From the NCBI GenBank assembly GCA_902582605.1, contig CACHSP010000008.1, positions 1-34,750 of the forward strand: a DNA stretch of 34,750 nt. The letters are read 5' to 3'. A model generated the notes under the pieces. That model was given only the letters and a program-made list of their open reading frames with translations, was not told where the DNA came from and ran no database searches. Shown here piece after piece: positions 1 to 7,690 of this stretch; the first letter of the stretch is position 1, and the number at the start of each line of letters is the position of its first letter. The DNA is from an uncultured Pelagibacteraceae bacterium. Its GTDB lineage: Bacteria > Pseudomonadota > Alphaproteobacteria > Pelagibacterales > Pelagibacteraceae. Both the position numbers and the translations under genes were made by a program.

Positions 1-859
1 CAACCATAAGAAAATCAGTTTTATTCAAATCATTTCTACTTTTAATTTTATTTTGATTAAGATTCTTGATGGTATTACTTATTAAATCTTTGATCATTAA
101 ATCTATTGAGTCTCTTATAATCTGGTAAGTTGCAATCTTGTAATTTTTTTTGTTAATCTTTTTTTTATATCTTCTATAAATATTTTTAAAAAAATCTATT
201 TCTACTAACTCTTCTAATCTAAATAAGTTTGCTTTTATGCCATCTTGTATGTCATGGTTATTATAAGCAATATCATCAGATATAGATGAAATTTGAGCCT
301 CTAGTGATGGAAAGGTATTAAAATTAATCATGTTTTTAAATTTTTTAACACCTATCAATTCATCAACTAAATGAAAATCTTCAACTGGACCATTGTGTTT
401 TAAAAGCCCCTCTAATGTTTCAACAGAAAGATTTAAGCCACTAAATTTCAAATACTTATTTTCTAAAAACATAACAATTCTTAATGTTTGTAAATTGTGA
501 TCAAACCCTCCATGAATGCTCATACATTCATTCAAAGCATCTTCACCTGCATGACCAAAAGGAGTGTGGCCCAAATCGTGCGCTAAACTGAGTGTTTCTG
601 CTAAGTCCTCGTTCAAACTAAAATATCTAGCGATAGATCTTGCTATTTGAGCAACCTCCATAGAATGAGTAATTCGAGTTCTATAATGATCCCCTTCAGT
701 ATTAACAAATACCTGTGTTTTATGTTTCAATCTTCTAAATGAAGCGCTGTGAATAATACGATCTCTATCTCTTTGATAAGGTGATCTATATTTTGACAAA
801 GACTCCTTAAATATCCTACCTTTACTTTTGAATTGACCTATCTTTGAGTATTTTTTCAT
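1..859 (-). CDS. dgt: Deoxyguanosinetriphosphate triphosphohydrolase-like protein (partial, C-terminus outside window)
   Basis: This is an HD-superfamily dNTP triphosphohydrolase, which splits a dNTP into deoxynucleoside and tripolyphosphate in the cytoplasm and so helps balance dNTP pools. Translating the minus strand from the ATG at 857-859 gives an open frame of 286 codons to the window edge. Visible features are the N-terminal [13 protein letters not shown] and [10 protein letters not shown] stretches, then the metal-binding HD set: His about 65 ([11 protein letters not shown]), His-Asp about 94-95 ([15 protein letters not shown]), and a later [14 protein letters not shown] segment. The order and spacing match the Dgt type-2 family. 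The C-terminal part lies beyond base 1. It is divergent from the Fe-S protein gene at 910, with about 50 bases between them. Family assignment is firm; the preferred nucleotide cannot be read from sequence. Confidence 0.9.
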   Translation of the reverse strand, partial: MKKYSKIGQFKSKGRIFKESLSKYRSPYQRDRDRIIHSASFRRLKHKTQVFVNTEGDHYRTRITHSMEVAQIARSIARYFSLNEDLAETLSLAHDLGHTPFGHAGEDALNECMSIHGGFDHNLQTLRIVMFLENKYLKFSGLNLSVETLEGLLKHNGPVEDFHLVDELIGVKKFKNMINFNTFPSLEAQISSISDDIAYNNHDIQDGIKANLFRLEELVEIDFFKNIYRRYKKKINKKNYKIATYQIIRDSIDLMIKDLISNTIKNLNQNKIKSRNDLNKTDFLMV

Positions 860-909
860 CCTTTAAAATAAAATATTAAGTATTATATTACTAATACCAA
901 TGATCAATT

Positions 910-1227
910 ATGATTAAAGAAATTAAATTTACTGATAAAGCACTAAAACAGATCAATGTTTTGCTGTCTAAAAAAGATAAAGGGTCTTTTTTTAGAATCG
1001 CTATTAAAGGTGGTGGTTGTTCAGGATTTCAATACGAATTCACTTTTGATAAAGAAAAATCAAAAGATGATTTAAACTTTGAAAATATTTTAATTGATAA
1101 AACTTCAGCAGATTTATTAAAAGGCTCTGAAGTTGATTATGTTTCAGAATTAATTGGTGAACAATTTAAGATAACTAATCCACAAACTAAGTCATCTTGT
1201 GGTTGTGGTGTTTCTTTTTCTCTTTAA
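910..1227 (+). CDS. erpA: A-type iron-sulfur cluster carrier (ErpA/IscA/HesB family)
   Basis: This 105-residue protein belongs to the HesB/IscA/ErpA family, which receives Fe-S clusters from a scaffold and passes them to target enzymes. The three conserved cysteines are present: Cys37 in GGGCSGFQY, and Cys97 and Cys99 in the C-terminal SSCGCGVSF motif. The length is typical. The stop codon overlaps the start of the exonuclease III gene in a TAATG junction (1225-1229), so the two are probably translationally coupled. ErpA, IscA and SufA are hard to tell apart from one sequence; no isc or suf genes are near, and a stand-alone gene favours ErpA. The family call is firm and the exact symbol less so. 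Confidence 0.85.
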   Translation: MIKEIKFTDKALKQINVLLSKKDKGSFFRIAIKGGGCSGFQYEFTFDKEKSKDDLNFENILIDKTSADLLKGSEVDYVSELIGEQFKITNPQTKSSCGCGVSFSL

Positions 1228-2003
1228 TGATTATTTCTTCATGGAATGTAAATTCTGTGAGAGCTCGAATAGATAATATCAAAAGTTATCTCTTAAAATA
1301 TAAACCAGATATCCTAATGATGCAGGAAATCAAAACAGAGGATGTAAACTTTCCCTATGATGATTTTTCTGCAATGGATTATGAAAGTCATGTGTTTGGC
1401 CAAAAAAGTTATAATGGGGTTGCTATTATATCTAAAGGTAAATTAAAAAATATTAAAACTGACTTAATCAAAGATAAACTAAAGCAATCGAGAATAATTT
1501 CAGCTGAACTGGAATATAAAAAGAAAAATATTCAATTAATAAACATTTATACACCTAATGGAAATCCTGTAGATACGGATAAATATAAATACAAGAAACA
1601 ATGGTTGGATGATTTAATTAAACAATTAAAGAGTTTAAGTAAAAAAAATTCAAATATTATTCTTGCTGGAGATTTTAACATTATTCCAGCACCTGAAGAT
1701 GTTTATAATCCAAAAAGTTTTGAGGATGATGCTCTGTTTAGATTAGAAATAAGAAAAAAATTAAGAGAAATGATCAACCTTGGTTTTAGTGATGTCTATA
1801 GACATTTTAATGAAACTAAGGAAGGTTATACCTTTTGGGACTACATGAGAGGTGCTTGGCAAAAAAATAATGGGATGCGAATTGATCACTTCTTAGTTTC
1901 AAATTCTTTAATTGATCAAATTAAAGGTATAAATATTAATAAAGATCCAAGAGGTCGTGAAAAACCTTCAGATCATACACCAATTGAAATAACTTTAGCT
2001 TAG
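1227..2003 (+). CDS. xthA: Exodeoxyribonuclease III (AP endonuclease)
   Basis: A 258-residue exonuclease/endonuclease/phosphatase-fold enzyme that cleaves DNA at abasic sites and trims 3' ends in base-excision repair. Motifs run in family order: SWNVNSVRAR at the N-terminus (Asn8), MQEIKTED with metal ligand Glu34, NIYTPNG, AGDFNIIPAPEDVYNP, RIDHFLVS, and the C-terminal SDHTPIEI with catalytic His250. An in-frame start exists 30 bases upstream, at 1197, but it would add residues that belong to the end of the preceding frame. The ATG at 1227 gives the usual XthA N-terminus and a one-base TAATG overlap with the upstream gene. The 3' end overlaps the convergent reductase gene by 9 bases. Confidence 0.93.
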   Translation: MIISSWNVNSVRARIDNIKSYLLKYKPDILMMQEIKTEDVNFPYDDFSAMDYESHVFGQKSYNGVAIISKGKLKNIKTDLIKDKLKQSRIISAELEYKKKNIQLINIYTPNGNPVDTDKYKYKKQWLDDLIKQLKSLSKKNSNIILAGDFNIIPAPEDVYNPKSFEDDALFRLEIRKKLREMINLGFSDVYRHFNETKEGYTFWDYMRGAWQKNNGMRIDHFLVSNSLIDQIKGININKDPRGREKPSDHTPIEITLA

Positions 2004-2993
2004 AGATTTTATTTTATTAACCAAGTCTTCATTAATATTTCGAGGGCCTTTATCTAATCTATTTTTATGTCTTCTTTCACCTGGAAGTCTAACCCCATCA
2101 AAAGATTTCATTTTATCAAAAAACTCATCTGCATGTTTTTGCCAATTTGTTCCTGAAGTTTTGTCAGGTGAAATTGCAATGATAAATTCACCCCCACTTG
2201 GTGGTCCACCATCATTATTATCTTTAGCCGCTGTTTCAAAACTAAAATTATCACCAACCAAAGCACCAGCCATTAACTCTACCATCATTGCTATTGCTGA
2301 ACCTTTGTAACCACCAAAAGGAAGTAATACGCCACCATCTGCTATTGCACCTGGATCAGTAGTTTCTTTACCATCTTTAGTTAAACCAGTTCCAAGTGGA
2401 ACCTTGTGCCCTTCTCTTTTTGCAACTTGGACTTCTCCCATCGCCATTGATGCTGTGGCCATATCATAAACAACTGGAGTTTTGCCAGGTCGTGGCCAAG
2501 CAAAAGAAATTGGATTGGTCCCAAACAATGGTTTGATTGCACCAGCAGGTGCTACAGCAGGTTTGTAAGATGTGCAAGCAAAGGCAACCAAACCTTCCTC
2601 TGCTAACTTTTCTGTTTCAGGCCACATCGCTGCCATGTGATGAGAATTATTTATTGCTAGCACTGCTACACCATTTTCTTTTGCAGCTTTAGCTAATTCA
2701 GGTAATCCTTTATTTAAAACTATTGGGGCTAAACAATTATTCCCTTGGACTTTTATAACTGATGAAGAAATTTTTTTAATTTCAGGCTTTCCTTTACCAT
2801 TAATTTTTCCACTTTTTAAACCACTCACATATGCAGGTAATCTAAACAAACCATGAGATAAAGATCCATCCCGTTCGGCATTTCTAATCAGGTCAGACAG
2901 AATAGAAGCTGTTTCATCATCACAACCATTAACAAGTAAAGTTTTTTTAGCTAAATCAAAAATTTCATCTAATGTTAGGGAAACCGTACTCAT
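1995..2993 (-). CDS. Ldh/YlbC-family NAD(P)H oxidoreductase, DpkA-like (Δ1-piperideine-2-carboxylate / Δ1-pyrroline-2-carboxylate reductase)
   Basis: This 332-residue protein belongs to the type-2 malate/L-lactate dehydrogenase family, whose NAD(P)H fold is not Rossmann-like. Visible landmarks are RDGSLSHGLFRLPAYV (the Ser-His segment carrying the catalytic His), LAINNSHHMAAMWPE, PLFGTNPISFAWP, a VYDMATASMAMGEVQ stretch, LLPFGGYKGSAIAMMVELM, and the C-terminal RLPGERRHKNR. From memory, the SHH-AALWP, LLPFGG and RLPG-RRH signatures are those of DpkA, which reduces cyclic imino acids in lysine and hydroxyproline catabolism, rather than of lactate or ureidoglycolate dehydrogenases. It stands alone and is convergent with xthA (9-base overlap). 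Family is firm; substrate is an inference. Confidence 0.75.
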   Translation of the reverse strand: MSTVSLTLDEIFDLAKKTLLVNGCDDETASILSDLIRNAERDGSLSHGLFRLPAYVSGLKSGKINGKGKPEIKKISSSVIKVQGNNCLAPIVLNKGLPELAKAAKENGVAVLAINNSHHMAAMWPETEKLAEEGLVAFACTSYKPAVAPAGAIKPLFGTNPISFAWPRPGKTPVVYDMATASMAMGEVQVAKREGHKVPLGTGLTKDGKETTDPGAIADGGVLLPFGGYKGSAIAMMVELMAGALVGDNFSFETAAKDNNDGGPPSGGEFIIAISPDKTSGTNWQKHADEFFDKMKSFDGVRLPGERRHKNRLDKGPRNINEDLVNKIKSLS

Positions 2994-3035
2994 CCCATTA
3001 TTAGATATTATTTATAACTAAAGATCAATTTCTAA

Positions 3036-4088
3036 TTAACAACCTTTGAAAGATTTTGACATATTACCTATTAAATCAAAATATAAATCCTTACCTGGAT
3101 CAAGTGTAGCTCCTAATGGATCGATTACACCTGTTGCAACATTAGTATCTTTCGCTACAGCTTTAATAATATCAGGATTAAATTGAGGCTCTGAAAATAT
3201 ACAACTAACTTTATCATGCTCAATTACCTCTCTGATTTCAGCTAATTGCTCAGCACCTGGCATTACGTCTGTATTTACTGTAAATGCTCCAAGAATATTT
3301 ATACCAAATCTTTTTTCAAAGTATTGATAGGCATCATGGAAGACTACTGATTTAAAATCTTTATTTAATTCAGACTTAACTTTTTTTGTAAGTTTATCTA
3401 AATCATTATGAGCTTTTTTTAAATTTGCTTTATATTTAGCCTCATTTTTTTGATCATTTTCGATTAAATGCTCAGCCATCTCGCTTAAAATTACTTTTGC
3501 ATTCATAGGATCTAACCAGATATGTGGATCAAATTCGCCATGTGCATGTCCTTCATGACCATGCTCATCGTGACCATCTTTTTTATGCTCATCGTCATGT
3601 CCATGTTCATCATGACCATGTTCTTTTTCCTTTTTATCATGATCGTGATCGTCATGATCATCCTCTTTTTTTGCATGGTCATCATGATCATCTTCTTTGT
3701 GACCATGGTCATGTTCTTCAAAAATATTTCTTTCTCTAAATTTAAGTTTGGTTAAACCTTTAATTTCCATTAATTCAATTTTTTCAGATTTTTTTGCAAT
3801 AGTTTTTAATGGTTTTTCCAAGAAATTTTCTATGTCCTCTCCTACCCAAAATATAATATCTGCATTTTGAATCATTTTTGCATGTGATGGTTTAAGAGCA
3901 AATCCATGTGGTGAAGCATAACCATCAACGATTAAATCTGGTTTTCCAACACCATCCATTAGATAACTTGCAAGAGAATGAATTGGTTTTATTGTTGCCA
4001 CTACTTTAATTTCAGCGTTTGCTGGCACAAAAATTGTTAAGAATGATAATATTGATAGGATTAATGGTAATTTCTTTATGTTTTTCAT
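3036..4088 (-). CDS. znuA: Zinc ABC transporter, periplasmic zinc-binding protein with His-rich loop
   Basis: A 350-residue cluster A-I metal-binding protein that captures Zn2+ in the periplasm for ZnuBC. It opens with a Sec signal peptide (MKNIKKLPLILSILSF... ending PANA|E). The expected zinc-ligand histidines are seen in SPHGF (His61), DPHIWLDP and VVFHDAYQYF. Between about residues 124 and 182 it carries a charged loop very rich in His, Asp, Glu and Lys, the hallmark of zinc rather than manganese binders. The frame extends 17 codons upstream (to 4139), but that extension runs through the Zur-box-like repeats and lacks a signal-peptide start, so the ATG at 4086-4088 was chosen. It is divergent from znuC. 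The protein ends in Cys. Confidence 0.93.
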   Translation of the reverse strand: MKNIKKLPLILSILSFLTIFVPANAEIKVVATIKPIHSLASYLMDGVGKPDLIVDGYASPHGFALKPSHAKMIQNADIIFWVGEDIENFLEKPLKTIAKKSEKIELMEIKGLTKLKFRERNIFEEHDHGHKEDDHDDHAKKEDDHDDHDHDKKEKEHGHDEHGHDDEHKKDGHDEHGHEGHAHGEFDPHIWLDPMNAKVILSEMAEHLIENDQKNEAKYKANLKKAHNDLDKLTKKVKSELNKDFKSVVFHDAYQYFEKRFGINILGAFTVNTDVMPGAEQLAEIREVIEHDKVSCIFSEPQFNPDIIKAVAKDTNVATGVIDPLGATLDPGKDLYFDLIGNMSKSFKGC

Positions 4089-4105
4089 ATGTTGTATATT
4101 TAAAT

Positions 4106-4138
4106 TGTTATAATATAACACTATGTAATAATATAACA
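4106..4138. promoter_or_regulatory. Tandem Zur-box-like operators in the znuA/znuC divergent promoter
   Basis: Two related 15-base palindromes lie in the 70-base gap between znuA and znuC. The first, TGTTATAATATAACA at 4106-4120, is a perfect 7-1-7 inverted repeat. The second, TGTAATAATATAACA at 4124-4138, has the same form with one mismatch. Centres are 18 bases apart. The shape matches the known alphaproteobacterial Zur motif (TGTTATA-N-TATAACA), and a zur-like gene lies at 5725. Inference: zinc-loaded Zur shuts off both promoters when zinc is ample. Confidence 0.8.
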
Positions 4139-4158
4139 CTTATTAGTCAAGAAATAAA

Positions 4159-4905
4159 ATGAGCACTGATCAAAATATATTGGTAAAATTAAATGATGCT
4201 GGTTTACAGTTGAACAACAAATGGTTAGTCAAAGGAGTCTCACTACAAGTTGAAAAAGGTAAAATAGTTACTCTAATAGGTCCAAATGGATCAGGAAAAA
4301 GCACAACAGCTAAAATTGCTTTAGGTATTTACAAAAAGATTAATGGTTCAGTTGAAAAATATACCCATAAAGTTGGATACGTCCCGCAGAAAATTTCAAT
4401 TGATTGGACGTTACCGCTAAGAGTTAATGATTTCATGGTATTAACTGAAAGTCTTAATAAAGAGACAATTAATGAAGCTTTGTCTTTAACTGGTGTCATT
4501 CATCTTAAAGATAAAAATTTAGGAGATTTATCTGGTGGTGAATTTCAAAGAGTTTTACTTGCACGAGCTATATCAAAAAAACCAGAGCTATTAGTGCTAG
4601 ATGAACCAGTACAGGGAGTAGATTTTACAGGTGAAATCGCTTTATACGAACTAATTAAGAAAATTTCTGATGAATTAAGTTGTGGTATCTTATTGATTTC
4701 TCATGATCTACACACTGTAATGACTGCTACTGACCATGTTGTCTGTTTAAACGGTCATGTTTGTTGTTCAGGTTCACCAATGGATGTTGCAAAAAATAAT
4801 GAATATAAAGCTTTATTTGGTGAACAAGCTTCTCAAATATTATCAAGATATGAACATAAGCACGACCATATTCATACAGATGAAGGTGAAATTAAAAAAA
4901 ATTAG
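4159..4905 (+). CDS. znuC: Zinc ABC transporter ATP-binding protein
   Basis: A 248-residue ABC ATPase that powers zinc import through ZnuB. It shows Walker A (GPNGSGKST, about residues 40-48), a Q-loop (VGYVPQK), the signature LSGGEFQRVLLARA, Walker B (LLVLDEP) and the switch His (LLISHDLH). The C-terminal tail carries a short His-rich stretch (HKHDHIH), in keeping with ZnuC proteins. It abuts znuB directly: the znuC stop is followed immediately by the znuB ATG. Together with zur it forms a zinc operon that is probably controlled by the two upstream Zur-box-like sites. Confidence 0.93.
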   Translation: MSTDQNILVKLNDAGLQLNNKWLVKGVSLQVEKGKIVTLIGPNGSGKSTTAKIALGIYKKINGSVEKYTHKVGYVPQKISIDWTLPLRVNDFMVLTESLNKETINEALSLTGVIHLKDKNLGDLSGGEFQRVLLARAISKKPELLVLDEPVQGVDFTGEIALYELIKKISDELSCGILLISHDLHTVMTATDHVVCLNGHVCCSGSPMDVAKNNEYKALFGEQASQILSRYEHKHDHIHTDEGEIKKN

Positions 4906-5709
4906 ATGTTTGATGATTTTTTTATAAGAGCTTTGGTAGCTGGAATTGGGGTTGCTTTTGTAACAGGACCTCTTGGTTGTTTTGTTATTTGGAGAAGATT
5001 ATCTTATTTTGGTGACACCTTAGCTCACTCTGCTCTATTGGGAGTGACATTAGCGTTTACTATGGAGTTTAATATTGCGCTATCGGTATTTATCATTTCA
5101 TCTATGATAGCACTTATTTTAATTCAACTTCAAAAAAAAACCAATCTACCAGGTGATGCTTTGTTAGGTCTTCTAGCTCATTCATCTCTGGCAGTTGGAC
5201 TTGTTGTTATAGGTTTTTTAACCTTTATAAGGTTTGATATTATGGGACTATTATTTGGAGATATTTTAGCGGTTTCAGTTGATGATTTGTTAATTATATG
5301 GATTGGAGGGGCATTTATCTTATTAACTCTGAAATTTATTTGGAAACCTTTATTCGCTTCAACAGTGAATTATGAACTAGCAGAAGCAGAAGGCTTAAAT
5401 CCAGACAGAGCTAAGGCAATCTTTACTATTTTAATGGCTGCAATCATTGCTATTTCAATTAAAATGGTTGGATTATTGTTAATTACCGGTATGCTGATTA
5501 TACCAGCAGCAATGGCTAGAAATTTATCATCAAGTCCACAGAGTATGGTTATCTATTCAATTATAGGAGGCTTGTTATCTGTAATTATAGGATTGTTCAC
5601 ATCTTTAGAGTTTAATACATCCTCAGGTCCATCAATTATAACAGCAGCTTTATTATTATTCATACTTTCATTATTTAAAATAAAACAATCTATTAAATTG
5701 AAAAATTAA
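4906..5709 (+). CDS. znuB: Zinc ABC transporter permease
   Basis: A 267-residue integral membrane protein of the ABC-3 metal permease family, the channel for zinc delivered by ZnuA. It has about eight hydrophobic segments. The conserved N-terminal GPLGCFVIWRRLSYFGDTLAHSALLG stretch (quoted here in parts: GPLGCFVIWRR then LSYFGDTLAHS) is typical of ZnuB. KMVGLLLITGMLIIPAAMAR is the usual C-terminal permease signature. It starts with no gap after znuC and is followed 15 bases later by zur. Confidence 0.93.
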   Translation: MFDDFFIRALVAGIGVAFVTGPLGCFVIWRRLSYFGDTLAHSALLGVTLAFTMEFNIALSVFIISSMIALILIQLQKKTNLPGDALLGLLAHSSLAVGLVVIGFLTFIRFDIMGLLFGDILAVSVDDLLIIWIGGAFILLTLKFIWKPLFASTVNYELAEAEGLNPDRAKAIFTILMAAIIAISIKMVGLLLITGMLIIPAAMARNLSSSPQSMVIYSIIGGLLSVIIGLFTSLEFNTSSGPSIITAALLLFILSLFKIKQSIKLKN

Positions 5710-5724
5710 TAAGGAGTCTGTAAA

Positions 5725-6132
5725 ATGAAAACAATGCATAAAGAACATACTCTCACAAAAAATCAGCAAATTATTTTTGATTTAATTGATAAATCTCCTG
5801 AACCAATGAAAGCTTATTCAATCCTTTTTAATGTTCAAAAAAAAGGCATCAAAGCTCCCCTACAAGTTTATCGGGCGTTAGATAAGCTAGTGGAAATAGG
5901 AAAAATTCACAAAATAGAGAGTCGAAATGCATTTATTGCGTGTCACAATTCAAGCTGTCGAGTGGCTAAAGCTACAGCGTTTTCTATCTGTGAGATTTGT
6001 GAGAAAGTAACAGAAATAAGTAGTGCAGGTCTTTCCAAATACTTAGCTAATTTTAAGGATAAAGATGGCATGAAATACATTAAATATAATCTTGAATTTT
6101 TTGGATTATGTAAAAAATGTAAAGTTAAATAA
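5725..6132 (+). CDS. zur: Zinc uptake regulator, Fur family
   Basis: A 135-residue Fur-superfamily repressor. The N-terminal winged helix (about residues 10-65, with APLQVYRALDKLVEIGKIHKI as the recognition and wing region) precedes a short dimerisation and metal domain. Cys pairs that would hold the structural zinc are visible: CEIC about residue 90 and CKKC near the C-terminus, plus HNSSC. The start at 5725 is supported by an AAGGAG ribosome-binding site 8 bases upstream. It is shorter than Fur and lies downstream of znuCB, which points to Zur rather than Fur or Irr. It probably binds the palindromes at 4106-4138 and so controls its own operon. Confidence 0.88.
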   Translation: MKTMHKEHTLTKNQQIIFDLIDKSPEPMKAYSILFNVQKKGIKAPLQVYRALDKLVEIGKIHKIESRNAFIACHNSSCRVAKATAFSICEICEKVTEISSAGLSKYLANFKDKDGMKYIKYNLEFFGLCKKCKVK

Positions 6133-6139
6133 AATACTT

Positions 6140-7582
6140 CTATTCAACAATCAAAGTGTCTTTTGAACCACCACCCTGGGAACTATTGACAATAGTACTT
6201 CCTTTTCTGAGTGCAACTCTAGTCAGTCCACCAGTGGTAACATAATTAGTTTTACCACTTAAAACAAATGGTCTTAAGTCTAAATGCCTTGGTTCTATAT
6301 CTTTATCAGTAATTGTTGGAGCAGTAGACAAAGTTTCTAGAGGTTGCGCAATATATTCTCGAGGACACTTTTTAATTTTTTCTGCAACTTCCTCTCTTTC
6401 TTTAGTTGAGGCTTTAGGACCTATCATAATTCCATAACCACCTGAAGCATTTGCAGGTTTAACTACTAGTTTAGATAAATTTTCTAAAACATACTTTTTT
6501 TGACTTTCGTCATGACACAAATATGTCTCAACTTGATTTAAAATAGGTTGTTCGCCTAAATAATAAACTATCATCTTATTTACATATGAATAAACTACCT
6601 TATCGTCAGCAACACCTGTACCAATAGCATTAATTATACCTACATTCTTTTTTAACCAGCATTTGAATAATCCAGGAACACCAATGAGAGAATCTTTATT
6701 AAAAGCTTTGGGATCTAAGAAATTATCGTCTAATCTTCTGTATATGCAATCAACTTTCAAAGGACCTTTTACAGTTTTCATATAAACATTATCATTTTCA
6801 ACAAATAAATCTTTTCCCTCTACCAGTGCAATTCCCATTTGCTCTGCTAAAAAAGAATGTTCAAAGTAAGCAGAATTATAAATACCTGGTGTCAAAACTA
6901 CCATATGTGGATGAGCAGTTTTTTTAGGAATACATTCATTCATACAATTAAAAAGTTTGTTGGTGTATTGATGTATTGATGCAACTTTATATCTCGTAAA
7001 AAGTTCAGGAAACACATCTCTCATTACCATTCTGTTCTCAAGCATATAAGAAACCCCAGATGGCACTCTTAAATTATCCTCTAAAACTAGATAATCTCCG
7101 TTTTTATTTCTGATTAAATCTACTCCAGATATGTTTGCCCAAGATTTATATTTAGGTGAAAACCCTTCACATTCTTTTACATAGTAAGGTGAATTAAATA
7201 TAATTTCTCGAGGAATAACGTTATCTTTAAAAATTTTCTTTTGATTATAGACATCGTCAATAAATAAATTTAAAGCCTTTACTCTTTGCTTTAAACCTTT
7301 GGTCACCTTATTCCATTGTGATTTAGGAATTATTCTTGGAATAATATCTAACGGCCATTTCTTTTCCTCTGCTCTGTTATTAGCAGCATAAACTCTAAAA
7401 TTAATTCCTCTAGCACTTATTGTGCTTTGACAATTTTTTTCTATTTCTTGAAGTTTTTCTTTACCGTATCTTTCTAAAATATTTGAAATTATAACAGCAT
7501 GTTTTCTTAGTTTATTTTCATTAGTAAAATAGCCGTCGTATGCTTTTGTTGCATTATAATTATCCCAGAGTTTACCGCTCAT
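6140..7582 (-). CDS. Circularly permuted ATP-grasp protein (COG2308 / DUF404-DUF407 type), Anbu-associated
   Basis: A 480-residue protein of the circularly permuted type-2 ATP-grasp family, predicted to ligate amino-acid or peptide substrates using ATP. Typical marks are an N-terminal AYDGYFTNENK and INFRVYAA, VLTPGIYNSAYFEHSFLA, CIYRRLDDNFLDP, GVADDKVVYSYVNKMI, VVKPANASGGYGIMIGP (ATP-binding lysine region), HLDLRPFVL, and the C-terminal GLTRVALRKGS and NSSQGGGSKDT. Length is normal for the family. In many bacteria this gene sits with alpha-E, transglutaminase-like and Anbu protease genes. Here only Anbu is next to it, on the opposite strand. A strong inverted repeat lies just upstream of its start. 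The chemical product of the family is, as far as I know, unestablished. Confidence 0.85.
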   Translation of the reverse strand: MSGKLWDNYNATKAYDGYFTNENKLRKHAVIISNILERYGKEKLQEIEKNCQSTISARGINFRVYAANNRAEEKKWPLDIIPRIIPKSQWNKVTKGLKQRVKALNLFIDDVYNQKKIFKDNVIPREIIFNSPYYVKECEGFSPKYKSWANISGVDLIRNKNGDYLVLEDNLRVPSGVSYMLENRMVMRDVFPELFTRYKVASIHQYTNKLFNCMNECIPKKTAHPHMVVLTPGIYNSAYFEHSFLAEQMGIALVEGKDLFVENDNVYMKTVKGPLKVDCIYRRLDDNFLDPKAFNKDSLIGVPGLFKCWLKKNVGIINAIGTGVADDKVVYSYVNKMIVYYLGEQPILNQVETYLCHDESQKKYVLENLSKLVVKPANASGGYGIMIGPKASTKEREEVAEKIKKCPREYIAQPLETLSTAPTITDKDIEPRHLDLRPFVLSGKTNYVTTGGLTRVALRKGSTIVNSSQGGGSKDTLIVE

Positions 7583-7587
7583 TATAA

Positions 7588-7615
7588 GATTGTTTAATAA
7601 TTAGATTAAACAATC
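7588..7615. promoter_or_regulatory. Perfect 11-base inverted repeat upstream of the ATP-grasp gene
   Basis: GATTGTTTAAT at 7588-7598 and ATTAAACAATC at 7605-7615 are exact reverse complements separated by 6 bases. The repeat lies in the 108-base gap between the divergent ATP-grasp and Anbu genes, only 5 bases before the ATP-grasp start codon. It could be an operator for an unknown regulator, or a hairpin that masks the ATP-grasp translation start. It is not followed by a T-run, so a terminator is unlikely. Confidence 0.5.
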
Positions 7616-7690
7616 AATTGCGATATAGTTATATCAGCTATGCTTGAATTTAATTATATGTTAATTAATTAATAAATATTAATAGTACTT

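Noticed and set aside
3512..3755. Open frames on both strands across the His-rich part of znuA
   Set aside because: They are by-products of the repetitive His/Asp codons of znuA; low-complexity Met- or His-rich translations without ribosome-binding sites.
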